Source of the DNA: Basidiobolus meristosporus CBS 931.73 | Lineage: Eukaryota > Basidiobolomycota > Basidiobolomycetes > Basidiobolales > Basidiobolaceae | Direction: 5' to 3' | Assembly (NCBI GenBank): GCA_002104905.1 | Contig: MCFE01000258.1 | Coordinates: 1 to 64,000, forward strand | Length of the DNA: 64,000 bases | Shown here: positions 55,338-64,000 of the stretch, in pieces | Numbering within the stretch: position 1 is the stretch's first letter | Layout: every line of letters starts with the position of its first letter | Notes under the pieces: model-generated | Databases searched by the model: none | What the model saw: only the letters and a program-made list of their open reading frames with translations | Told to the model about the DNA's origin: nothing | Translations under genes and position numbers: made by a program

Positions 55338-56140
55338 TGTGGTGGTGTAGAGGTACTCCTAGGAGAAGCAACACAACTCAAGGTGTGTGAGGTGTCTGAT
55401 GGGGGCGATAACCTCTGTGTCTAAACTGCTGGTGTCTTTGTCAATATGCCACTATGGTAAAAGCTCCTGCTTCTCTAGCTTCCTAGGTGCTCCAAGTGTC
55501 TCCAAAGAACACTGTGTGTCTTGTGCACTACCCTGAAAAGCTCCTTGATGGCAGGTCTGAGATGTATAGTTGAAGGCAGGTGCAGTGATCAACTGCTAAT
55601 CAATAAGGTAGAAGTGTTACTGATAGAAGGGATGATTTATTGATGAGGGATGGCTTTCCCTTAAATACATTTCCTGATTGCCAAGTGATTACTAATGACA
55701 AGGTTCTAGAAGATTCTAGGTATCAGTGGAATTCTTGATGACATCACTATGAGCTAAAAATATGCAAGAATGTCCTGGAAGGTTCTAAAAGGCACAGCAC
55801 TCTCAACCAATCAGGAATCAGTAGTCTGAAACCTGTGCAACATAGAAATACCATATATGGTATTGAAATGGTAGGGATGGTAACACAGACCTAGGTCATG
55901 TGTCATGGGTACTGACACGGGTACTTGCCTTATATAGATACATCTACCAACCACAAAGCTGAATAACATCTGGGATAACTAATGCTAATAACTAATCAGG
56001 GTAAACATCATATGGGGATAATACTGATAATATGGGCAAAAGAAGAATGGGATAATACTGATAAGATAAAATATGGATAAGTATATCATAATGACTATAT
56101 GAATAAACTTGTCTGTGGGAGGTATGTTTACCCTACCACA
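55338..56140 (-). repeat. 5' LTR of Y2
   Basis: 803 bp; CCATATATGG at 55851-55860. Confidence 0.9.
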
Positions 56141-56144
56141 CCGT

Positions 56145-59095
56145 TGGTTTTTATCCATGGAACCCTAGTTCTTCTGCCTTTGATAGTTTCTACTATTCTT
56201 GAGATACTTTCTTAGCATACCAATGCTGGCCCAGAATCTGCTTGCCCATTTGAATCCAGGATAATGCTCATGGAGCAAGTCAAGTGCATTCTACATGGCC
56301 TTGAGTTCCTGATGGTCCCATGGTATGCTGGCCCTAAGGTGATGGCATGCTAGACTTCCAATTGCCTCTTGAATCCCTATGAAAAATAATTTGGTCCCAC
56401 CGGTTGATCCAATCCAGATCAGCTGTCAGAATCCCATTGAGAGACCATCATAATACCAGCAGCTTGGAATTAGTGACCCTCCTAACAATCTTATGATGGG
56501 ATCATGACGGTGTTTTGCTAGTTATACAACCAAATAAAGGGATGAAACTTAACAATGTTTATTAGTGCTGTGACAATATTTGCATGGTATTGTTGCGGTC
56601 TTTTAGTGCTCTATAACTATTTTAAGTGGATCCAGTTGGCCAGGACATCCAATTGCCTTATATGGCAAGAAACTTGATGGTATTTTGACAGCCTCACAGC
56701 AAGACTCTGATGGCATTAAGTTGGCAGTATGACGGCCTACTGCTGGCTCAGTATAATGCTACCATACCTATTTACCAAATGGTATTTCCTTTTTCTACTT
56801 CCCCTTGTGCAACTCATATATTCCACTGTAAAGTCACCCCTCTTTATTTGCTTACTCACTACTACCTTGGGTATTCCACATATAGTTCAAATCCAAAAAC
56901 TATGACCTGCTTGCTGACCTTTACAAATGCGCACACCTGCCACAGTTGACATACTTCTATCACCTTAACTTTACGGCTTTTTGGTGTGATACTTGCAAAG
57001 TTGCCATATACCTTATACTGCTGGTACATATACATCTTGCAAACATATCCTTGGTTATTGCCGCTTCTGCCATGAATACCTCCTGAATATCCACAAAGAG
57101 CTTCTTAGTATTTAGCCAATATATTCCTTCTCTCTGCTGGATTCTAGTCCCCCTTATAGGTGTGCTTGGTTTTTTGTTTGTGTAAATTCCATATTGAATG
57201 GTGTAGAAGTTGGCTTGTGATTACAAGAAATCTGGCATACCTTAGTAGAGTTTTCCTAATAAAAATTAGTTGCTTGTTGCACCCAACCCAACTTTGAATT
57301 ACTTAACTGATTACCCATGCATTGGGGCTGCTTAGATTCTTAATACCATAGACGTAGGTGTCTCCATGTGCACATCTGTCCTCTGTATTTTCCAACTCTT
57401 CCTGGCTATTTTTGATGTGCCAACTCATCACATCCATGACAGACTTCAAGGTAAAATTCTTGATGAGATAGGAGTATGGTAGTTTCTGCAACTTGGCTTG
57501 TCTTCCTATCTCCCCACACATATGCCCCATAGGAAACTCCCAAAAGGTGAAGCAAGGCCTAATATTCTCCACACACTGTGCAAGCTGGATTAGAGAATGG
57601 ATACAGTAGCGGCAGAGATCTACATGTTCAGCTTTATGTTTGTAGTATAGCCGCTCAAATCCTGTCACAATCTCCTCACACAACAGCTGTAGATGCATCA
57701 AGTTGGCATTGGTGATCCGCATCTTGATAAGTATTCCTAAAATGTCCATACATGACTCCCAATGCTTCCAATGTACTCTTGGTGGGAATTGCTTCAAAAC
57801 ACCACTTGAAAAAATACATATCCAGTTCATCCAGTCTTTGCATTTGTATTGTTGCATATGTGTATGAATATAAATCAGAGCTCATGAGAAGTACTCAGGG
57901 TAGCAGATACTCTATAATATCTTACCAGCTCTTTCAAATTTCTCCGGTATCTCAACGGGCTCAAATAGCTTGAAATGCCCCATATACAACTTGGTCACTG
58001 GTATAGGGATATTGGTGAAAAGCAAATGCTTTGCTCCCAGTGAAAAGCTTTTGCTCCAAAAGATACTCTTGGTCTTAAGTATCTCTGGTTTCTAATTGAT
58101 TCCATATTCTAGCCAATGACTTATAGCTTCCCAACTTTGCTGCAATTGCATGCTGACTTCTGTACATTCTCTCTGTGGAAAGATGATGTTCTTAGTGCCA
58201 ATGTTTTGGTAATAATAATGTGTGTGAGTTATGGAGTAAATCCCTTGGATCTCATACATTTGACAGCAATACTCTCCATTGTGCCTGGAAAAACCTGCTA
58301 TCTTGCAGATGGCTGTGGTATCTCCAATGCAGATAATAATATGTGCTTTTACATGACAGCCATTAACTGTTATCCCACTGGAAAGCATACAATATACATC
58401 CAGCAATTGATACAGGTAGCTATCCAGGTTGGACAGTGATTCAGGAACAGCTACCAGTGAGACTACCATCAGATTATTGCTCTGGTACCATTAGATGGGC
58501 AGCAGATTCAGCTTGATGAGAATCAGTGGCCAGCAGGATTTGCTTGTAGAGTACTAGTTCAAAGAGGATCCATCAAGTGCTAAAGCAAAGGCATGGTCAT
58601 ACATACCTTCAAAGTAGCCCTTGCTTCTTAGCTGTTTGTGATATTTGTCATCAAATATACCTGATATGCTTGTGCTTGATTGATACTAAGTGTGGTACTG
58701 CATAGCTTTACAGAATTTGTTGGACTGAATCAGCTTCCTTAGACAGGATATGACCGGAATATATTCAGAGTGTGAACAATGTTTTCCCTCAATGGTCGTG
58801 GATTCCTGACAACTTGGACATGTTGCAATGGTAGCATTTTTGGATGTGAATGTCATGCAACTGTTAACACATGCTGGAATCAGGACAGTCTCTGTATCAT
58901 ATGTTGCCCGCCACATGACGGTTGTCCACTTGTACCATGTACATGGTAAGTTGCATTGCAGTATAACTTTGGCAAGAAGTAGTAATAAATCTTCCAAGCC
59001 CCCATTACTGATATCAATGGAAACATGCCACTCCTCTAGCCACAACATTACATCATTCACCAGTATATTGATTACTGGGCTCACTTGGCTCACAT
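56145..59095 (-). pseudogene. Tnp2/Plavaka-type transposase, copy 2
   Basis: Minus strand from 59095. ACVNSCMTFTSKNATIATCP with CPSCQESTTIEGKHCSHSEY and IPVISCLRKLIQSNKFCKAM (58870-58690) matches the CxxC block that opens Plavaka transposases. SSGITVNGCHVKAHIIICIG and TAICKIAGFSRHNGEYCCQM-YEIQGI (58380-58250) is the 'D..P...G..GHNG...C..C...G' core. VHWKHWESCMDILGILIK, YCIHSLIQLAQCVENIRPCF and FWEFPMGHMCGEIGR (57790-57500) is the C-terminal helical domain. HEHYPGFKWASRFWASIGML (56260-56200) is further C-terminal. These cut-and-paste transposons belong to the CACTA group. Broken by stops. Copia F adjoins at 59096 and Y2 at 56140. Confidence 0.8.
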
Positions 59096-59118
59096 ACAGC
59101 AGTGGCAACTGATTCTGC

Positions 59119-59784
59119 TCAAAAATCATAGGATAATTTTTGATCATGGATCATAGATCTTGCCATATCAATTATTGATTGGTTAGCTTGTTCTGCTACT
59201 CCATTTTGCTGTGGGGAGTATGGTACAGTAGTCTCTTGCTTTATCCCATGAATTTTGCAGAAGTGGATGAAGAGTTTTGAGGTATATTCTCCACCATTGT
59301 CAGAGCATATTTTCTTGATTTTTTCACCAGTTTCTCTCTCCACCATGGCTTTAAACTCCCTGAACTTAGACAGAGCTTCTTCCTTTCTCTCCATGAAGTA
59401 GACCCATGTGTATCTTGTATAATCATCAATAAAAGTGATTAAATACTTCATCCCGCCTAAGGATAAATTTTGCATAGGTCCACACAGATCTGAGTGAATT
59501 AGATCTAATTTTTTCTTAGTTTTGATTAACCCAGAGCTCTTGAACAGTTGTCTGGCTTGTTTCCCATATATGCAGGCTTCACAGTGCTCCAAATTAGCTG
59601 GGGGATCAATTTTCACTCCAGAAATTAGCTGATCTTTGATCATTTTACGCAAATAATCAAAATTGATGTGTCCAAATCTCCTGTGCCAAAGCATTGGTGT
59701 TTTTTCATTTAAGTTACTTATATTGGCTTCCTGATATGATGGAATATAAGTCAACTTGTATAGATTCTGATCTCTGATGCCCAA
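59119..59784 (-). pseudogene. Copia integrase N-terminal and core (element F)
   Basis: Continues the polyprotein after the shift. LWHRRFGHINFDYLRKMI...CEACIYGK is the HHCC zinc fold. LDLIHSDLCGPM and YLITFIDDYTRYTWVYFM give the first catalytic Asp region, ICSDNGGEYTSKLF the second, and SPQQNGVAEQANQSI the Glu. The triad is complete. The product ends at the junction with Plavaka sequence near 59096, so the C-terminal part, RT and RNase H are missing. It would insert the DNA copy into the host chromosome. Confidence 0.85.
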
Positions 59785-60953
59785 AGCAATATGAGCACCA
59801 TTTTGATCAGTGATCCTGCATCCAGAATTGTCAAAACTGAAACTGATCCTTCTGCTGTGGCCTTGCTTACAGAGAGTAGGTTCTTGGCTATTTCTGGTAC
59901 ATAGAGTACTTCTCTAAAGGTCAGTGTATGGCTTCCTTCACTGCTTCTTAGGTTTACTTGGATAGTTCCTTCTCCCACTGCATCAAGTGTTCTATTGTCA
60001 CCCATGAAAACCTTCTTAATTGGGATTTCTTGATATTGGGCAAAAAGTTCTTTTTGGTGTGTAAAGTGTTGAGAAGCTCCAGAGTCAATATACCACGTCT
60101 GAGAATCCTTGTTTGTGGTCATATTTAGTGCAGATATGAATAGTCTATCTTCAGTTGTTGCAGCATTTCCATATTCAGGCTTCTTTTGCTGATAATCTCT
60201 CTTTTTGAAACACCGGTCTGATGTGTGTCCTTTCCTTTTGCAGTAGTTGCAAAATAGGTTGCTGTTGCCTTTGTAGGGTCTTGGGTACCTCCTTTGTTGG
60301 TTATCATTGCTTATTAAAGCATTTTCTTCTTCCTTCTTATTGGCGCTTGATTTTCTTAATTCTTCATCCAGGAGCCTTCCATATATGTAATTTAAGGTCA
60401 AATCTTCAGTTCTGGACTCTAGGGCTGATACAAGGCCCTGAAACTTGTCTGTCAGGCTATTCAGGATGGTAACTATCACATCCTCATCAGTAGTTGGTAT
60501 GCCCACAGATTCCATCTCATCTACCAGCAGGGTAATTCTGTTAATTAGATTTTTCATTTCTTCTCCTGGCAGCATCTTTGTAGTAAAGAATTTTCTTCTC
60601 AGATATATTTTCTTGGCAGCTGAACATGACTGGTAGGTGTCTTCTAATGCCTTCCAGGCACTCTTTGCCGTTTTTGCTCTTGAGCATTGAATTAGCAATT
60701 TGTCCTTGACATTAAGGCAAATGCAGTTAAAGGTACTTTGTTCTTTCTTCTGGTACCTTAAGGCTTCCTCTCCCACGTTTTTAGGAGGGCATTCTTCTCC
60801 CATGACAATATCCCAAAGGCCTCTTTCTTGTAGCAGCATCTTCATCTTCACCTTCCACACTTGGTAGTTAGAGCCATCCAACTTTTCAGCAGAGGGGAAA
60901 ATTCCAGTAATAGCAGTAGTAGACATTGCAGAGAGTGACAGCTTGGGGCTCAT
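59751..60953 (-). pseudogene. Copia gag-protease (element F)
   Basis: Open frame from ATG 60953, or more conventionally ATG 60926 (MSTTAITGIFPSAEKLDG). Capsid: NYQVWKVKMKMLLQERGLWD, KSAWKALEDTYQSCSAAKKI, EEMKNLINRITLLVDEMESV and SRTEDLTLNYIYGRLLDEEL. Zinc knuckle CNYCKRKGHTSDRC is intact (near 60240). Protease WYIDSGASQHFTHQK is at ~60085. Then LRSSEGSHTLTFREVLYVPE leads into the pre-integrase region. The frame is lost at about 59830 by a one-base shift and picked up by the next entry. This is the best reference for the family's gag. Confidence 0.85.
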
Positions 60954-60957
60954 AACC
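60945..60957 (-). other. Half-tRNA primer-binding site of Copia F
   Basis: GGTTATGAGCCCC directly after the LTR. Its ATG (60953-60951) opens the gag frame (MSPKLSLSAMSTTAITG), so the primer site and a possible gag start overlap. Confidence 0.8.
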
Positions 60958-61306
60958 TGTTGTAAGAGTCTTGGAGATATTGGAAGTGATTGGGAGAACA
61001 AGTAGATTATGTGGTTTTCACTTAATGATTTATTGAATGTAAAAGTAGTATTTATACTTTTACCTGGTCTTGGCATTACAAACACGTAGAATAGGTTAAG
61101 GAAGGTCCCAAGAACATGTGTGCAAAGTTTGGGGCTGTTTGGACAACTTTGAGAATTTTCATGTTCTGGGTACCTGACATTTTGGTGAAAATATTCTGAG
61201 TAAATCCCAACAAGGAATTTGGTCAGTATTCTCTAGGATTTGAAGGTGATGATCTAAGTGACTAAGTTAGGTGAATATTTAGGTGGAAATACAAATTTTT
61301 ACAACA
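60958..61306 (-). repeat. 5' LTR-Z of Copia F
   Basis: 349 bp, in element orientation TGTTGTAAAAATTTG...GACTCTTACAACA; TATAAATAC followed ~20 bp later by CAATAAATC. Confidence 0.9.
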
Positions 61307-61883
61307 GTTTCTTGGCATATGCTGAACACCCAAATATTCTTAGATGTTCTGCACTTGGTCTGTATCCATACCATGCTTCAAGTGGAGTAGAATCACTAAG
61401 TATTCTGTTATAACTCCTTTTTTTAAGGAATACAGCTGTGGCAACTGATTCCGCCCAAGAATCATAGAATAATTTTTGATCATGGATCACAGATCTTGCC
61501 ACATCAATTATTGATCTGTAAGCATGTTCTGCTACTCCATTTTGCTGTGGGGAGTATGGTACAGTAGTCTCTTGCTTTATCCCATGAATTTTGCAGAAGT
61601 GGATGAAGAGTTTTGAGGTATATTCTCCACCATTGTCAGAGCATATTTTCTTGATTTTTTCACCAGTTTCTCTCTCCACCATGGCTTTAAACTCCCTGAA
61701 CTTAGACAGAGCTTCTTCCTTTCTCTCCATGAAGTAAACCCTTTTGTATCTTGAATAATCATCAATAAAAGTGATTAAATACTTCATCCTGCCTAAGGAT
61801 AAACTTTGCATAGGTCCACACAGATCTGAGTGAATTAGATCTAATTTTTTCTTTGTTTTGATTAGCCCAGAGCTCTTGAACAT
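61307..61883 (-). pseudogene. Copia integrase (element G)
   Basis: Open frame of 194 residues up to the F LTR, beginning MFKSSGLIKTKKKLDLIHSD. It contains FIDDYSRY, SDNGGEY and QQNGVAEHA (complete DDE triad), then RDYDSWAESVATAVFL-type and EAWYGYRPSAEHLRIFGCSA blocks. The upstream HHCC fold (62086-61890) has lost its frame, so the enzyme is incomplete. Confidence 0.85.
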
Positions 61884-62086
61884 TTGTCTGGCTTGTTACC
61901 CATATATGCAGGCTTCATAGTGCTCCAAATTAGCTGGAAGAGCAATTTTCACTCCAGAAATTAGCTGATCTTTGATCATTTTGCGCAAATAATAAAAATT
62001 GCTGTGCCCAAATCCCCTATGCTAAAGCATTGATGTTTCTTCATTGAAGTTTCTTATATTGGCTTCCAAATATGATGGAATATAAG

Positions 62087-62661
62087 TCCAAGACTCTTAC
62101 AACATTGACAGCAACTTTGAGAAAGATGATAATCTGGGAACCTGATAGTTTGCTTTAATATTCTAAGTAAATCCCAACAAGAAATTTGCTCAGGACAAAA
62201 TGCTGATCAAAGAATAAGATCTCATGACTAAGCAAGCAGGAGTATTTTGGTGACAACTTAGCAATTACAATACTGTATATGCTGGTACAACTGGAAACTG
62301 AGTTACAATTGAAGATTGAAAGGAAATAAACCAATTTGTATGCATGAAAAGTAATAGAGTTATTTAAGTCAGGAAGTAAGGAGTGTAAAAAAGAGGCAAT
62401 AGACAACCAATGTACACAAATGTAGGAGGTGATTGAGTGTCCAAAATCAGAAAGTGACAGAATTAGCAGAGAGCCAATCCAAAGTCACTTACACATCATT
62501 ATGACAAAAAACTTGACTAAGTTGTTTGTGAAATCTGAGGTCCAGTGTTTTCTTAACAGTCTTTGCACAGTGTCCTCACAGCACTAGTACCTCTTAGTTA
62601 TGGGATTTAAATTTTGTGAAGGCCTTTTGATGGGATCATCACAATTCTTTTCATAGGGAGG
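62087..62661 (-). repeat. Dispersed repeat R1, copy 3
   Basis: Replaces ~1 kb of gag-protease in element G. Shares segments with 28850-29110 (same orientation) and 51151-51490 (opposite). A minus-strand frame at 62406-62155 (MSIASFLHSLLPDLNNSITF) has a diverged counterpart at 51340; family unknown. Confidence 0.6.
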
Positions 62662-63086
62662 GTAATTGTGTTGATTAGAATTTTGTTTTCTTCTCCTGGC
62701 AGCATCTTGGTAGTAAGAAATTTTCTTCACAGATACATTTTCTTAGTGCTGAACATGACTGGTAGGTGTCTTTTAATGCTTTCCAGGCATTCTTTGTGGC
62801 TTTTGCTCTTGAGTATTGAATTAGCAATGTGTCTTTGACTTTAACACAAATGCAGTTAAAGGCACTTTGTTCTTTCTTATGGTACTTTAAGGCTTCCTCT
62901 TCCACGTTTTTAGGAGGGCATTCTTCTCCTGTAACAATATCCCAAAGGCCTCTTTCCTGCAGCAGTATCTTCCTCTTCACCTTCCAGACTTGGTAGTTAG
63001 AACCATCCAACTTTTCAGCAGAGGAAAAAATTCCAGTAATAGCAGTAGTAGACATTGCAGAGAGTGACAGCTTGGGGCTCATAACC

Positions 63087-63437
63087 TGCTGTAAGAGTCA
63101 TGGAGAAATTGGAAGTGATTGGGAAAACAATTAGATAATGTGGTTTTTTCACTCAATGATTTTTTGAATGCAAAAGTAGTATATATATTTTTACATAGCC
63201 TTGGCATAGCAAGCATATAGAGTAAGTCTAGGAAGGTCCCAGGAATATGTGTGCAAAGTTTGAGGCTGTTTGGACAACTTATCAAATTTTCATGTTCTGG
63301 GTACCTGATGTTTTGGTGGAAATATTCTAAGTAAATCCCGACAAGGAATTTGGTCAGTATTCTCTAAGATTTGTAGGTAATGATTTAAGTGACCAAGTTA
63401 GGTGAATATTTAGGTGGAATTCCAAATTTTTATCACA
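63087..63437 (-). repeat. 5' LTR-Z of Copia G, edge of the repeat island
   Basis: 351 bp, diverged from the F LTR (starts TGCTGTAAGAG, ends TTTTTATCACA on the plus strand). The sequence to its right has a different composition. Confidence 0.85.
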
Positions 63438-64000
63438 GAGCCAAGTACAAAAATATTTGATATCGTTTTATCAGGGAAGCTACAAAGGATAATGTACATA
63501 TTTACAAAACCATTGGTTAGGGACAAAAACAAGCATCTAAGATCATAAGTAGGTTTAGTGATAATGAATATTTGGTTGAGTGGAAGTGTTGGATATTTTG
63601 TATTTGCACTTGGTTATTCCAGTGACTTGGTCACCCAGATCCTAGCTTACGTAATTTACTATATCCGGCCCAGATTCTCTATTGGGATTCACTTGAAATA
63701 TCTTCACCACAATCTCAGGGACCCAGAACAAGCAAATTGTTGCAAGCGATACTTGGAGATATCTGAATATGATTTCCAATGAAAATCGCGATCAGTTCAT
63801 CCCATGGAAGATAGCCTCCACCCCTCGATGATATGGGCGAAGTGCGCTTTAGCTTGTTGGATTCTGCTTGAGTACGGTATATTGCAGGGGCTCTATGGGG
63901 ATTGTTGTCCCAAATCCACTTACGCCATGCCACACTACGACGATCCGCCTTATGAGAATCGCTGGGGTGGCCGGAGCGTGGTTTTCTACCAGTAGACGGT
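63438..64000 (+). other. Non-repeat DNA, possible host gene fragment
   Basis: Outside the Copia LTR the GC content rises and CpGs become frequent (about 16 in the last 340 bases by eye, against about 2 in the first kilobase of the window). Two plus-strand frames, 63558-63782 and 63804-63995, are in the same phase with one TGA between them. The second is proline- and tyrosine-rich at its end (YAMPHYDDPPYENRWGG). A minus-strand frame overlaps at 63715-63933. I recognise no domain and cannot decide the strand. Confidence 0.35.

Larger units (their letters stand above)
52526..56140 (-). mobile_element. Gag-protease-only LTR element Y2
   Basis: Same structure as Y1 in reverse: LTRs 55338-56140 and 52526-53327, primer site TTGGCACCCAACGTGGGG, gag-protease, purine tract, no pol. 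Flanks are CCGC (52522-52525) and CCGT (56141-56144), possibly one duplication with a mutation. The LTRs differ at about a dozen positions, so Y2 is older than Y1. Two internally complete copies sharing the same gag-protease-only content argue against independent deletion. Confidence 0.9.
59096..61306 (-). mobile_element. Copia element F, 5' part
   Basis: 5' LTR-Z (61306-60958), half-tRNA primer site (60957-60945), gag, protease, GAG-pre-integrase and most of integrase. It then stops at 59096 against Plavaka sequence without a 3' LTR. It is the least decayed Copia copy in the window, with two long frames offset by one shift. Its LTR abuts the integrase of element G, so it lies inside G. Confidence 0.9.
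61307..63437 (-). mobile_element. Copia element G, 5' part, with R1 inside
   Basis: 5' LTR (63437-63087), half-tRNA primer site (63086-63074), gag start (63082-62675, MSPKLSLSAMSTTAITGIFS). Repeat R1 occupies 62661-62087, where gag and protease should be. Pre-integrase and integrase follow (62086-61307), including LDLIHSDLCGPM, FIDDYSRYKRVYFM, SDNGGEYTSKL and SPQQNGVAEHAYRSI. Element F interrupts it at 61307. A short piece resembling an LTR end (CCAAGACTCTTACAACA, 62089-62105) sits at the R1 junction. Confidence 0.85.

Noticed and set aside
63558-63995. Annotating a host protein from the two in-phase frames at the right edge
   Set aside because: One in-frame stop, no recognised domain and an overlapping minus-strand frame; composition alone does not decide strand or exon structure.
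1-64000. CRISPR arrays, tRNA or rRNA genes
   Set aside because: No regular spacer-repeat arrays; the tRNA-like matches are short primer-binding complements next to LTRs, and no cloverleaf or rRNA sequence was seen.

Overview
The window is a dense graveyard of nested transposable elements from an AT-rich, CpG-poor eukaryotic genome. The most likely host is a filamentous basidiomycete. The element mix points there: Ty1/Copia and Ty3/Gypsy LTR retrotransposons, two copies of a Tnp2/Plavaka-type (CACTA-like) transposase otherwise known from mushroom-forming fungi, and a Harbinger-like DDE element with its own MITEs. The species cannot be named. I see no rRNA or tRNA gene, no CRISPR array and no convincing intact host gene. 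Only the last ~560 bases (63438-64000) lie outside recognisable repeats, and they have a clearly different base composition with many CpGs.

Layout. 1-9260: two Copia elements of one family, A (minus, cut by the window edge) and B (plus, complete, 5-bp duplication GTCTT), with old remnants between them. 9770-25881: a four-level nest. An old LTR of family Y was entered by a Gypsy element (K). A further copy of K's LTR was entered by a 10.7-kb DDE transposon (14638-25375). That transposon was in turn entered by a solo LTR-Y, a solo LTR-X, a young gag-only LTR element (Y1, 18720-22337) and a MITE of its own family. 25882-31745: LTR fragments, a decayed transporter-like pseudogene, dispersed repeats and Copia remnants. 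31746-39727: Copia elements H (minus) and J (plus), interrupted by a solo LTR-X, a foldback element and two solo LTRs. 39728-45523: an unusual integrase fragment with a long in-frame extension, then LTR-X element L (gag-protease-integrase, reverse transcriptase missing). 45524-59095: two Plavaka copies, Copia element D with a nested solo LTR, and a second gag-only element (Y2). 59096-63437: Copia elements F and G, the edge of the repeat island.

How the parts relate. Families X and Y share LTR ends, primer-binding site, a CC(A/T)6GG palindrome and a gag-protease, so Y looks like a parasite of an X-like helper: it carries gag and protease only, yet one copy has LTRs that look identical. All four clean X/Y target duplications are 4-bp palindromes centred on CG (GCGC, CCGG, ACGT, ACGT). 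The Copia families share a primer-binding site complementary to the anticodon arm of initiator tRNA-Met (half-tRNA priming). The DDE transposon, its two 211-bp MITEs and the foldback element share end sequences and 3-bp duplications. Boundaries and comparisons were made by eye.
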